A stretch of 64,000 nt of DNA from Membranipora membranacea (taxonomy: Eukaryota > Bryozoa > Gymnolaemata > Cheilostomatida > Membraniporidae): assembly GCA_914767715.1 (NCBI GenBank), contig OU612067.1, positions 18,173,001 through 18,237,000 on the forward strand, read 5' to 3'. A program made the translations under genes and the position numbers. The notes beneath the pieces are model-generated. The model was not told the DNA's origin, searched no databases, and saw nothing but the letters and a program-made list of their open reading frames with translations. The first letter of the stretch is position 1, and every line of letters begins with the position of its first letter. Positions 38,101-48,355 of this stretch are shown here, one piece after another.

Positions 38101-41100
38101 CGATCTACCCATCTAAAGTTTGAGGAGTCAAATACGATCCATGATGCTCCATGTATCCGTTTTTATTTATGATACTCCAGGAATCTGCAAGAAAATTCTG
38201 TGGAGAACTTGGTCTACCCCTATGTTAGATATCCGAGTCCTGCCATGGAAAGATATATGTGTACAGACTCACCCCCTGATTATGACATGGTAAGTACCTT
38301 TATAGACACCATAAGATGTTATGACCCTTTTATACAATCCCATGGCCGACTTTTTTTTGGTAATTCTATTTCCCTCATCACAAGACTCTCGCGCTTCTCA
38401 TTTTGACTACCATGTGAATAATGATAATTCTGTGGTTGAATATCTCAGAATATGCAGTTTTCCTTGGCCCTAGCATTGTTTTGTCCAAACGATTGATAGA
38501 AGAGCGGTGCGAGAGAGTAGTTAATACCATACAAGCAATAACCAACACAGTTATCAGGGTATACATACAGGGTGTACATACAGGGTGTACATACAGGGTG
38601 TACATACAGGGTGTACATACAGGGTGTACATACAGGGTGTACATACAGGGTATACATACACGGCACCCAATGTCTGGTCTGAATCTAAGGCTAACACACA
38701 CACTCTACTGCACTCCCTCGCAAGCACACACCCAATAGAAGAGAAAATTGCTAATAGCCAAGTTATGGTCTGCTTAGGTTGTGAGAAAAACTTTCACAAT
38801 GATCTGACATTACTCATATATGAGGACAAAGGATTTTTGCAACCAGTGTTGGACGCCTTCTTTGAAACAACTGTGGACTATGTAATGTATTAAATTGGGT
38901 AATATTTTCATACTGTAAGCAACCCCTTTTCTCTTTTGCTTAAAAATACTTGAGTTGTTGCAGGTTATACCATTTGAAGACATACCGGAACCAGAAATGT
39001 TTGCTTCTAAACCAGAAATGCCAACATACATAAATTACAGAGGCAGAAAGAAAGGCAAGGTGATTAAGGAGATGGCGCTGCAAACTTCAGATAACAACTT
39101 TGAAAGGTCTCTGCAGGTGGTGTTGTTCAATCATACATAATCGGAGTGATACTCAAACATAAATTTTTCTCCCCCAAAAAATTCTTCAGCAATTCCACAC
39201 TCAATTATCTACAGCATTAGCAGTGGGCCAAATCCAAAGGCTGCCGTTACCAACTACTCATTCATAATTACAACATCCTTCTGAATGAATCACCGTGAGT
39301 GAGCTCATATTATAGATTCCCTAACTGCTGCCCATTATATTTGGCGTAAGAAATACTTCATTCAACAATAAAATTCTGCCTCAATCCCTCAACTTTCAGG
39401 TTCTGTTCCGCTTTATTTTCAATCAGTTTAACCTTGTAACGTTTGAGGGTAATGATGTTTGCCTCAGTTTCCAATTTTTTTCACGCAAACAAAAAGCCGA
39501 TATCTTGTGTTACATGATGCATGTATGGAATATTTAAATACATTATGAATAACCCGCATTAGATATGGGTTTGTGCCGAATGAGTTGAGAGGACCATATC
39601 AAAGTTTTGGAAGAGACATATATCAGGATAAACGGAGGAAGAGAGCCATAAAAGCTAAGCCTAACAAGGTAAGCATTTCTTAAGAGATGGGACTACAATG
39701 CAGAGGCATGATGGGGAGTTGTTACAAAAGGCAATGCCCCAAGTACAAATGAATTGAGGTTTGCATTATGCACTTTATTTTCATCTGTTAGAAGTGCCAC
39801 CAGAATACTTGGCTTGCAATGTGCAATTTAACCATACAATGTCATCCTGTCTTGTTTCTTATTAAACCTTTACTCTACTATATTTTTATTTGATTCATTT
39901 GTAGATTTTACAGGATGCAGCTCACACATGCGCAATAGAAGTCGATGACAATGGTTGCCTTGCAATGGTACTAATGAGTGATGATCTAGCACACACAGAT
40001 CTGAGATTTGGCAAACAACACATACTCTTCAAACCTGAAATACTTCTTGCTCAAAGTAAGTATACTACTAGATTCTAGTCACATTTATTTTAACTAGGAC
40101 ATATTCTCCTCTTACATCTTCAACTAGAGCAGGCTTTGTGTCATGGAATTGTATAGCACTATTCTTGAGCGACAAAATCATACCAAGAATATGCTGGTGG
40201 TAAATGGACAAAGCGAATGTCATGGTGACATTGACATTGAGTAGTTCTTGATATGGTTACTTTGACCATCCTTTTGATGTAAAAGAATCCTGCAGTTAAT
40301 GTTTGAGATTTTAATTACTACATGATGGCTCCATCAGTCCAAAGTCCTTGACCTAAGTTCCATATCGGTCCTAATCACGAAGTCAGTGTCACTTGTTTTC
40401 AAATGTCAAAAGTCATTTGTTGGGCTATCGATGATTCCGAGTGACAAACACTCCTTGTTGATACACATTTTCTTTCGGTCCTTTCTTTCGGTCTTACATA
40501 TATCTACTTTTATTGCCAATCCTACAATCATCTTTGCAAATGTTTTTCATGCAGTGACAGAACAAATAGCTCAAAAAATAAGGAAAAGCGGAGAGACGAA
40601 CAAAAATAGTAGTAAAATTTAACAAGATTTAAAGTGCTTTGATAGTAGTCGTTTAAAATGAGTAAAATAAAATTTTTTACTTGGTTTACTTAGATGGCTT
40701 TAGACTCATGCATTGACAAAATCTGTAATTCAACGAACATTCAAAAATGCAACTTCAGAATACCTCATCTTTTTTGCTCGAATTGACATTTAACACTTTG
40801 TGATTGGAGGCAAATGCCATTTTTAATAGAAAAAAGGAAATTGTCACAAGATTTAAACTTAATTTTGAACGTTCTCATGGGTTTGCTCTCCTTGAAAATT
40901 ATTTCTGATATTGCATCTGGGTAGAGAACCTGTATGTCATTTATTATACAGTGTTGTCATCGGCATCTAATGGAACAACCTTCAACATACCCGTATTTTC
41001 TATCAGGGACTTCGGGTCAATTGTTTGGCGTATACTTGATTCACCAAATATATTTGTATTCAATTCGTGTATAATGTTGTTTTTTATTTCTGGGTTGTTG

Positions 41101-44100
41101 AGCTGGATCATAATTTTGGATTTATTTGTGTTGAAGTTATATCTTGTAATTTTTTCGATGATACTAGGCCCAAAGGATTTGCTGAGGGTATGTCTGATGA
41201 TTGTGACCTGGTTATACTTACTGTAAGTGCTGGGGTCCTTCTCAGTTTCTATGACGAGGGTGGAAGCTGTTGAATTTTTTTGGTTCTTTTGGGGGTTGTG
41301 TTCTTGTGTTGGGTCGATTGTTGTTGTTTGTTGAGGAAGTTGATGGCTGATTAAGTTGTTGATGATCATGGTTAGCACAGTGTTGTGCTTATGCTGTTTG
41401 TTTGTTGGGAGAAACTCTTATGTGATATGAAAATTCGAATCGAATTCTAATCTACTTGTTAGTTGTTTGTTTATGCTGGTTTCGAATTGGCGGAATTGAT
41501 GTTGTATTAGATTGGTGATTGGTTGTTGGTCAACAAGTTTCTGTATTAAAGTGTTTTGTTGTTTTACCTTATTTTCTAGTATCGTGATTTTGCTGATAAG
41601 GTTTTGAACATCATGCTGCACGATTCACATGTGTTTTCTGATGTTGTTGAGGATTATTAGAACTAGTGCTATCCACGGCAACTGATGTGCTGGAGCTTTG
41701 ATTTGATGTGAAGCAGTCCTACAGACTTGAGTGTTGTATGTTTGCTGCATTCAAGCCTTTCTCAGATGTGATTACTTCTCTACATGTTCGTTGGAGAGTG
41801 GCATTCAATGCATCTATGTAGATTCAGAAATGCTGTTGATGAGTTTCGAGTAATACCAGTAATGGTCAAGGAAAATATCTTTGTCCTTTATTCCATTGAC
41901 TAGTATGATGTATGTGGTATTATAGAAGTTCGCAGTGTATTGTGTGTAGGTTTTTTCCTTTTTGTTTTTAACTGTGACCACTACAGCAAAAACAGTTGTT
42001 TTAGTTTGGTGGCGGTTGGTTTGTAAAGAGGTGAAAAGGATAACTTGTTCTGATATAGCCATATAAAAAACTCTCCTCGCAATCTTGTTTATTTGCTTGC
42101 TTTGCTGGCTCCCTGCAGGTCACAAGAAAGTCTTATGAAAGTATTGGCTGCTCTGACAATAGCTTTCATGGTAGCGTCCAGACTTCATCAATGTCCATGT
42201 GCAACATCCATCTGTGGATTGCTAGAGTAAAATTTCGGATAACAGTTTGAGATAAATTCACAATCAAAAACACTCAGATAAACAGGCATTGAAGCTCTAA
42301 GATAACTACACTTGGTATATTTCCAGGTGAGCAGCTGAAGGTCCCGAGTAAGAAGCACCCTAAGAAGTATCAAGTTGGAATGAGAGCTCATGCCCCCACC
42401 ACTATCCAGCCACACACCATCCATCACTTGGGTGGTATTTCTGCTCAACAAGCTTCAGTAAGTAAGTAAATCAGTGGACAAACTGAAGGTTCTCATTATG
42501 AGGTCAGGAAAAAAGATATATTACAGTGCATAAATCCTACATAATATATACTACATCAATGTATCAATGTAAAGATGAAAAGATGAAAAGATGAAAGGTT
42601 ATTTGGTTTTGATGGTCCTTGACAAGATACGAGACGATATGTTTATTCCATCCAACTACTTGATTCCACAAAGCCAATGTCACTGATCCCCAGCACTTTT
42701 ATAGCAGCCAGTGATGGAACAACATTTCAGCGGTATATCTGTTTCTTAAATCGTTATTATAATGTCTTGGTGGTTTTTTTTCTGCCCTACAATAAGGGAA
42801 ATACCACTAAAAATAATGAATACCAATATAAATTAAATGTGGCAAATGTCATCAAAATATGTTAAGCAACGATGATGTGTGTTGCTGTTCTTGATGATTG
42901 TTTGTGGTGTGATGATGCGTTATGGCAATTATGAACACCCTACAATTTATATATGCAATCATTTATATTTAGGGTGAATACAGGTCAAACCGCTTGAGCC
43001 CAAATTTGTATTACAACCCCGAAGATAAGTTCACATATGCAGCTGAGGTCTATAAAGTTCACGATGATAACCATCTTATATCAAAGCTCCCCAAGGTAAT
43101 AATTCACTTTTTCATCTATCAACACATGAGATCTCATTATCTTAGCATGGGTAGTTCCTGATTTATAAAGGGTCAAATATCTATAGCCAACAGATATAAA
43201 TTTGAGAAAAAATTCATTGACATATAGGCTGGTAAGCTCAAAGCTCGTAAAAGGAATATATAAACAATAAAACACTAAAACTAAAAATAAGTTAGGGACA
43301 GGAATTGAGCTGTGCAGTCGAAAAACTTTGTTTTTTGATTACACAGCTCAAATCCTGTCTCTAACTTAGTTTAAGCAAATATAATGGAAGAACCAAATAT
43401 TATTTGGTTCTTCCATTATATTTGTTATTGTTACATTTCATGCATCAGTTTTTGTGCTGCTTAATAATGACATAAAATTTGCTTTTCATCTAATTCAAGG
43501 TCCCAAACCACATGCTGAATCCGAAAAAAATAGGAGGGAATTACCAGAGCGTTGGAAAACAGGTGAGCAAACAGGTTTTCCATATAAGTCCTATGTTGTG
43601 AGAAGCTCATTTAGTATGTGAAAGGTGAATACCATTGCCAGAGGTTGCACAATGGGCTTTGTTTGCTGTAAAATATTTTACGTTGATGATGTATCTTCAT
43701 CATTCCTGTGTGGACCAACCTTTAAAACCGGAAACCGGCCAATGATGTTCTGGTTTCCTGGGGATAGAGTCATGTCAGGTCAACTACTTTAACATTTTCT
43801 GATGGGAACCTCACAATACAGATACACCAACACACCAACATGATTATGGGTTAGGCTTGATGACAACTCTCCATGCAGGACGGTTTCTTGCTGTTGGCTG
43901 CTGCAGGTCAGGGTTGATTTCGTGCCATTTCCTGTTTCGCTTTGCTACATCCTTGCACCTGAGTCTGGCGAGCGGTGGAGCTTCACCGGCTGGTATAGGC
44001 ATTCTTTATATTGATCTTCAGACTGAACTGTGCTGCTGCTTTGGCAAAGCTATCAATCAGTTTTTGGATGTCCTCTGTGCTGTGGGCCATCATTCCACTA

Positions 44101-47100
44101 TCATCAGCGAATAGCATCTAGGGTTTTGGCTTTGAGTTGGGACACATTGAAAGGGTCTACATCATGGCGAGTCTGTATATGAACGCCTTTTCTTGAATCT
44201 TCGAATGCTACTTCAAGCATAGTAGACAGGTACATCGAGAAAAGCGTTTGGGCTAGCACACATCCTTGTTTGACTCCATTTGTCACAGCAAAACCTTCAG
44301 AAATCATGTAGAGCCTTTATCAAGTCGATAACCTTCTCTGTCAAGCTAAACTGCCTCAGTAAGGCCAACTCTCAATACGGTGTTAAAAGCTTTGGAAAAT
44401 ACAATTAAAACAGCATAGATGGGCATGTTTTGCTCCCTGCGCTTCTCCTGGATTTGCCTCAGGGTGAAGTCCATGTCCATGGTGCTTCTTCCACTTCTAA
44501 AGCCGCACTGGTAAGTTGTTAGGTGTCATCTTACAATCTATTCTGTTTAGGATTATACAAGCTGTTATTTTGCTGGCTATCGACAGAAGGGAGATTCCTC
44601 AATAGTTCTCGCAGTCTCTTCTGCTTCCTTAGTGATGCCGTTGCCGTTTTTGGTGGCCGCCAGAGCGGGAGCAGGCCAGCGCAAACCTTGTTGACCCGGG
44701 CAGCGTTCGAGCCAGTATTTGTGTTCATCTGTTTGTCCATAACATAAAACTGCATGCAATGAGTTCAGTGAGGACTGGCTTTTGCATTACTAGAGTCACT
44801 CTCTCGGCAAAACAGGGATGTTATCCAATGGGCAAGAACTGGTCGAGACATATTGGCATCTCTGCCTAGCTGCAGTGGCTGACCGGAAGATAGGTTTATT
44901 TATCTCCGCTCCTGAATGCTGCCACAGGTATTTGTTGGTTGACAGTTGTTTGTCAGGGTATACTCCCCTAGCCTTGGTCTTCCATAGACAGCTGCAAGGC
45001 AGCAGTAACGGTTTGGTGGATGAGCACAAAACCCAAGGTGCATGCGCCCTTATGAAGGTAGGTGTTGTATTTGTCCTACCAGGGTGTCCACCTACCATCC
45101 CACTCCCTCTACAGGGCCAGTGGGTTTACCAGATTAGTCGCCGGTTAGCTCAACTGGGTTACAGTAGCAAGTGTCTCAACCTGTCCTGACCTGACATGAG
45201 TTAACATACTAGAGACTCAATGTAAGTCAACAAACAAACCTGTCAAGATATGCCAAGCTTGCTCGTTTTGTCTTGCATCAATTCTCAATTTCTATAAACC
45301 TTACAATGCACTAAAATTTTCATGTCAGGTGTATGTTGTACCTGAACATCAAACTGATGAAATATTGCTAGGACCATGGAATTCGCGTACAGCATATGCA
45401 CAGAGAGTCGAATCTTCCTCCAGTGAGGAATCTGAGACCGAAAGAAATGTTTCATCAGCAGAAAAAGGTATGGCGATAATTGCTAGAAAGTATATGAAGT
45501 CACAACTTCGCAACCTTCTTTTATACAAGTGTCATTTCATTGTTATAAGACTCGAGAACCATGCAATATTCACCTTTAAAGACTACCAAAAGACCAATGC
45601 AATTTACTTTCAGACAGTTACTTATGACAAAGTTATGTAAGATTTTCATAGGGAAAAAATTCCATTCCATTACTTGTGTTTCGATGCCGAGCTTCCCTTC
45701 ACTCAATCCTACTTTTCGACTTCTTAATGAATATACTCTCTGTCACTGGAGCAACTCAAAACTGAAATGTCACTCTGGCGGTATTGGAATTTGTGGCCTC
45801 TCTATCAATAAGCAATAAGCAATAAGCAGCGCACTAACCTATTGCACTATGTAGCAATAATAATCCATGTTACTACTGAGTAGTGTAATGAATAGCAGAT
45901 GAATAGATAGCAGTGAAAATAGAATGTCAATTAGTCTAATTAGTTTGCAGCTGCAGAGGATAAACAGAGTATCAAATATTTTAAACCCTCTCAGATGTTC
46001 CTTTCATATGTAACAAAACCTGTTGGTGATAACACCTGTTTGGTCTTTGGGTAGTCTTTATTGCTTAAAAAAAGTTAGACAACAAAGGATAAATCTCGTA
46101 TATAGACGATAACTCAACAAAACAGGTAAATTTTCTATTTTTAGTTCGCTCACTGACATTGATTGGTTTGCAAAAGATACATAGGATGTGGTGTTATTTC
46201 AATATTCACTATGGTTCCATGGGTCGATTTTGTGGTTCACTCCAATTTCAAATGTTTAGAATCCAGTGGATTCTAACCATTCCCATGATGGGAAAAACAT
46301 GAAAAGAATCTGCCGCGGCCGAGACTTGAACACCACCGGCCTCCCACGTTAAATCCCTTTGAAGGCATTGTGTGCAAGCGCCGCTAACCATTCAGCCACG
46401 ACGCCAATAAACACGGTCTGGATATTCGCGTCAAAAAAGTCATTCGTCACAATCGGAATTTGACTTTAATGCCATTTCCATGGGGCGATTACTACCGAAA
46501 TCCTTACATAATCGATCCATGGAACCATAGTGATTGTCTACTTATCAGTTAACTGTTTCAAATTAAGGTGTCCTCACAGAAGACACGTGGAAAAGTAATA
46601 TAAACAAATCAGCAGCTAAGAAACGCTACACACTTATACATGGTACTCCATCACAGGTGAGAATTTGTCATTATAGTTCCAGTTCTTTCAGTTGATAAAT
46701 AATAGGTTTAGATTCTCAGCTATTGTTATATCTGGCTATAAGGAATGATATTGCATCTGAATGAGGTTTACACAAAACAAATTTTCTGCATTCAATCTTT
46801 GCATTCTGGATGTTTATGTAATAAGAAAGGTAGGAATATGATGCATGAGTGAAAGATCATAAGTTAATAGAAAGAAAGCAGCATGATCATTTTCATGAAA
46901 GCATGGAAGGATTATATTATATTTACATTATTACTTGGACTGAAAGCTCTGACTCACTTCGTATTATTAATGAGGCTTTTCCTGTGTATTTTATGTGAAC
47001 AAACTTCTGCAGGCTTTCTAGAACTAAATTTTCACAAGTTGTTTCACCTCAAATAGAGGTTTAATTCTACCAACAAGCTGTCCGAGCATTCGGCTGCTCA

Positions 47101-48355
47101 CTCTTTTTATCTTAGGCTTCTTTTAACGTCAATTGCTGTAGTTTTGCCTCAGGATTTTGAGGTCGCAGCTCATAATCCTCAGCATACAATTTGGTTGCCA
47201 AGAATATTTGTGTCCACACGCCCACCTACCTATACTATGAGAATATTTGTGTCCACACGCCCACCTACCTATACTATGAGAATATCTGTGTCCACATGCC
47301 CACCTACCTATACTATGAGAATACTTGTGTCCACACGCCCACCCACCTATACTATGAGAATATTTGTGTCCACACGCCCACCCACCTATACTATGAGAAT
47401 ATTTGTGTCCACACGCCCACCTACCTATACTATGAGAGTACTAGCTTGTATATAGAGTGATTCGTCATCGAGCTAACATGATTTGACCTGAAATATAACA
47501 ATAATAACATCCTGATGTAAATGCTGCCAACTTAACATAAAAATTAACAATAATTTGATGAGCGTTACTAAAGCTGAAGCTGTTTTAACTTTAGGAAACA
47601 GAGGATACCTCCTTGTCTGATAATCAGTTCTACTTCTCTACCTCAAGGCCGGCTGCTCTCCTAACAATAGTATCTTTATAAGTGCAGCCGTGTTTATTCC
47701 CACCATAGACTAAACATACTTTCGATTACATTCGAAAGTTCGAAATGAAATTTACTTTTCTTCTGTAAAATAGAATTCAAGGCAGCTTCCCCTTTGAATA
47801 GACATTAAATTGTTCTCGGAGTAAGTTTACTTATGTATGGTCATCGAATGGTTGATGATGGAATGGCACTTACAGTAACAAAAACCTGGTTACATTTAAA
47901 GAGACTTAAAAAGACTTTTGAAAAACATCTAAACTTAGACTTTGTGTTGGCTCTGATTGGTTGGGTTCACTCTACCCAACCCAACCCAACCAATCAGAGC
48001 CAACACATTAGCTATCTAAACTGCTTCCCATCCATATGTATTATTTTGAAACCGCATTTCAACACCTGTTCAAATATTGAGCTTTGTTGCATCGTTCATC
48101 TAGTATTGTGTACACAACACAACCTGTTCACTATCACTTATATGGCTAATATACTTTCTCCAGCTCTATGAACTACAGCAAAATAAAAGCGGAGAGATAG
48201 ATTATGAAGGAGGCCCACGTGAATATGCGAGACGCAAAAGTCTAATTGAGGAGAAACAATTACGGTTACCTAATGATATGATGTTTTATGCTATGGGCGG
48301 ATATGATGAACATACGAGTTCGAGGAATAATGCTGCTTTAGACAGTTCAATATAA
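32159..48355 (+). CDS. Unrecognised 14-exon gene (about 576 aa)
   Basis: Exons: 32159-32236, 33711-33787, 35258-35372, 35703-35929, 38181-38289, 38964-39106 (end uncertain), 39563-39668, 39905-40055, 42327-42457, 42973-43095, 43500-43562, 45329-45467, 46580-46656, 48164-48355. Phases close across the chain when exon 6 ends at AAG|GTCTCT. The product starts MSADEEHQVILQQMVDEIV and ends in TAA after a charged segment (EYARRKSLIEEKQLRLPNDM). It is hydrophilic, with no signal peptide or membrane segment; acidic Ser clusters (ESSSSEESETERN) alternate with Tyr/Pro-rich stretches (LVYPYVRYPSPAMERY) and basic stretches (YRGRKKGKVIKE, KHPKKYQVG). I recognise no domain. Given a SPAG6 neighbour a cytoskeletal or ciliary role is possible, but this is only a guess. 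The introns contain most of the LINE relics and foldback elements in the window. An extra small exon cannot be excluded. Confidence 0.6.
32240..32750 (+). pseudogene. LINE reverse transcriptase C-terminal fragment
   Basis: Two overlapping frames, shifted relative to each other, read FYNTRVKTILTYAAAAWF and then DRLERHQSLCLRLIFPNIQ ... VDYLHCICSTYVQKVANNP ... KTKNVLYKYM-stop. This is the thumb/C-terminal part of a non-LTR retrotransposon polymerase, with at least one frameshift. It is a 5'-truncated relic in intron 1 of the unrecognised gene, in the same orientation as that gene. Confidence 0.75.
33804..33849. mobile_element. TAGCCTG element, copy 3 (46 bp)
   Basis: Fourteen-base arms TAGCCTGGGCAGGC / GCCTGCCCAGGCTA enclose an 18-base loop. 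Identical nonamers CCCACAGTC flank it (33795-33803 and 33850-33858). The left duplication begins eight bases after the exon 2 splice donor of the host gene. Confidence 0.8.
34240..34820 (-). pseudogene. LINE reverse transcriptase fragment with FADD motif
   Basis: Read on the minus strand from about 34745, the frame is LFADDTTSYCTLQKSSKRYQ, with the catalytic ADD of a non-LTR reverse transcriptase, followed by a segment ending ILDSKKTKK. The rest is decayed and a 191-codon open frame here runs in a different frame. It lies in intron 2 of the unrecognised gene, antisense to it. Confidence 0.65.
35948..36013. mobile_element. TAGCCTG element, copy 4 (66 bp)
   Basis: The ends TAGCATGTTTTAACAAGC and GCTTGTTAAGTCAGGCTA pair around a 13-base poly-G run. 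Identical nonamers GGTGATGGC flank it (35939-35947 and 36014-36022). The insertion lies about ten bases after the exon 4 splice donor of the host gene. Confidence 0.8.
36795..37153. mobile_element. Foldback element with GAGGCGCT-like ends, copy 2
   Basis: The left end GAGGCCTTGTTACTACATCG and the right end CAATGTCGTAATGTCACCGG ... TTAAGTGCCTC are inverted matches. The interior GGACTGCAAATCAATAATAG agrees with the copy at 28070-28540. It abuts the element that starts at 37154. Confidence 0.65.
37154..37675. mobile_element. TTAAAGACT foldback element, copy 2 (522 bp)
   Basis: Two arms of about 200 bp face each other: TTAAAGACTTCAAAAGGATC ... CATAGTCTGGCAGCTAG on the left and its inverted match ... 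GTCCTTCAGTAGTCTTTAA on the right. The inner parts also pair (AGAAAATTCAGAGCACTT with AAGTGCTCTGAATTTTCT). It has no coding capacity and lies in intron 4 of the unrecognised gene. Confidence 0.8.
38555..38658. repeat. 13-bp minisatellite, eight copies
   Basis: Eight exact-length units of CAGGGTGTACATA run from 38555; the first and last have GTATAC in place of GTGTAC. It lies in intron 5 of the unrecognised gene. It is open in several frames only because of its composition. Confidence 0.95.
40944..42062 (-). pseudogene. Decayed retroelement ORF1-like frame
   Basis: On the minus strand one frame stays nearly open from 42062 to 40944, interrupted by a few stops (for example near 41814 and 41418). 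It reads MAISEQVILFTSLQTNRHQT, later a coiled-coil-like segment (VQNLISKITILENKVKQQNT), a Gln/Asn/Thr-rich linker, and a segment with FGPSIIEKITRYNFNTNKSK ... NIFGESSIRQTIDPKSL. The order coiled coil, linker, RNA-binding-like domain resembles LINE ORF1 proteins, but I cannot name the family. It lies antisense in intron 8 of the unrecognised gene. Confidence 0.45.
43289..43368. repeat. 80-bp imperfect palindrome flanked by TA
   Basis: The arms AGTTAGGGACAGG / CCTGTCTCTAACT, then TTGAGCTGTG / CACAGCTCAA, pair around a loop with a T run. TA dinucleotides lie at both ends, as after a Tc1/mariner-type insertion. It is eight bases from another palindrome. Confidence 0.7.
43376..43424. repeat. 49-bp near-perfect palindrome
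   Basis: The arms CAAATATAATGGAAGAACCA and TGGTTCTTCCATTATATTTG are exact reverse complements around a nine-base AT centre. The palindrome lies in intron 10 of the unrecognised gene. No flanking duplication is visible. Confidence 0.9.
43850..44760 (-). pseudogene. LINE reverse transcriptase core, decayed
   Basis: Read on the minus strand: QCGFRSGRSTMDMDFTLRQI, then NMPIYAVLIVFSKAFNTVLR, VTNGVKQGCVLAQTLFSMYL and LFADDSGMMAHSTEDIQKLI. These are consecutive reverse-transcriptase motifs of a non-LTR retrotransposon, including the catalytic FADD. Stops and frameshifts separate them, so the copy is dead. It is antisense in intron 11 of the unrecognised gene. Confidence 0.85.
45575..46060. mobile_element. 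TTTAAAGACTACC element, copy 3 (486 bp)
   Basis: The ends TTTAAAGACTACCAAAAGAC and TTGGTCTTTGGGTAGTCTTTA are inverted matches, and the left end continues with CAGACAGTTACTTATGA as in the copy at 21415. The interior is not clearly related. It lies in intron 12 of the unrecognised gene. Confidence 0.7.
46200..46536 (-). mobile_element. TIR element with tRNA-like Pol III promoter, copy 2
   Basis: The tips TTCACTATGGTTCCATGGGT (46205-46224) and ATCGATCCATGGAACCATAG with TGATTG (46511-46536) are inverted matches. On the minus strand a tRNA-like head runs GGCGTCGTGGCTGAATGGTT, with A box TGGCTGAATGG (46398-46388) and B box GTTCAAGTCTC (46331-46321). The part after the B box (CTTTTCATGT..., AGTGAACCAC) matches the copy at 23577-23897. 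It resembles a tRNA-derived SINE inside, or turned into, an inverted-repeat element. Confidence 0.75.
47201..47434. repeat. 39-bp minisatellite, six copies
   Basis: Six 39-bp units begin with AGAATATTTGTGTCC at 47201, with few substitutions. Because 39 is a multiple of three the array stays open and would translate as a 13-residue repeat (RIFVSTRPPTYTM). It is in intron 13 of the unrecognised gene and lacks a clear exon context, so I do not call it coding. Confidence 0.9.
47943..48006. repeat. 64-bp inverted repeat with 25-bp perfect arms
   Basis: TGTGTTGGCTCTGATTGGTT plus GGGTT is repeated exactly in inverted form at the right end, around a 14-base loop rich in CCCAA. It is probably a small MITE; I see no flanking duplication. 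Confidence 0.85.

Noticed and set aside
38555-38658. Short direct repeats resembling an array
   Set aside because: A simple 13-bp minisatellite without spacers.
44818-45189. 123-codon plus-strand open frame next to LINE debris
   Set aside because: No recognisable domain, no exon context; probably repeat-derived sequence.
46321-46410. Possible functional tRNA gene
   Set aside because: A and B boxes are present, but the sequence does not close an acceptor stem and is embedded in a repeated element also found at 23718.
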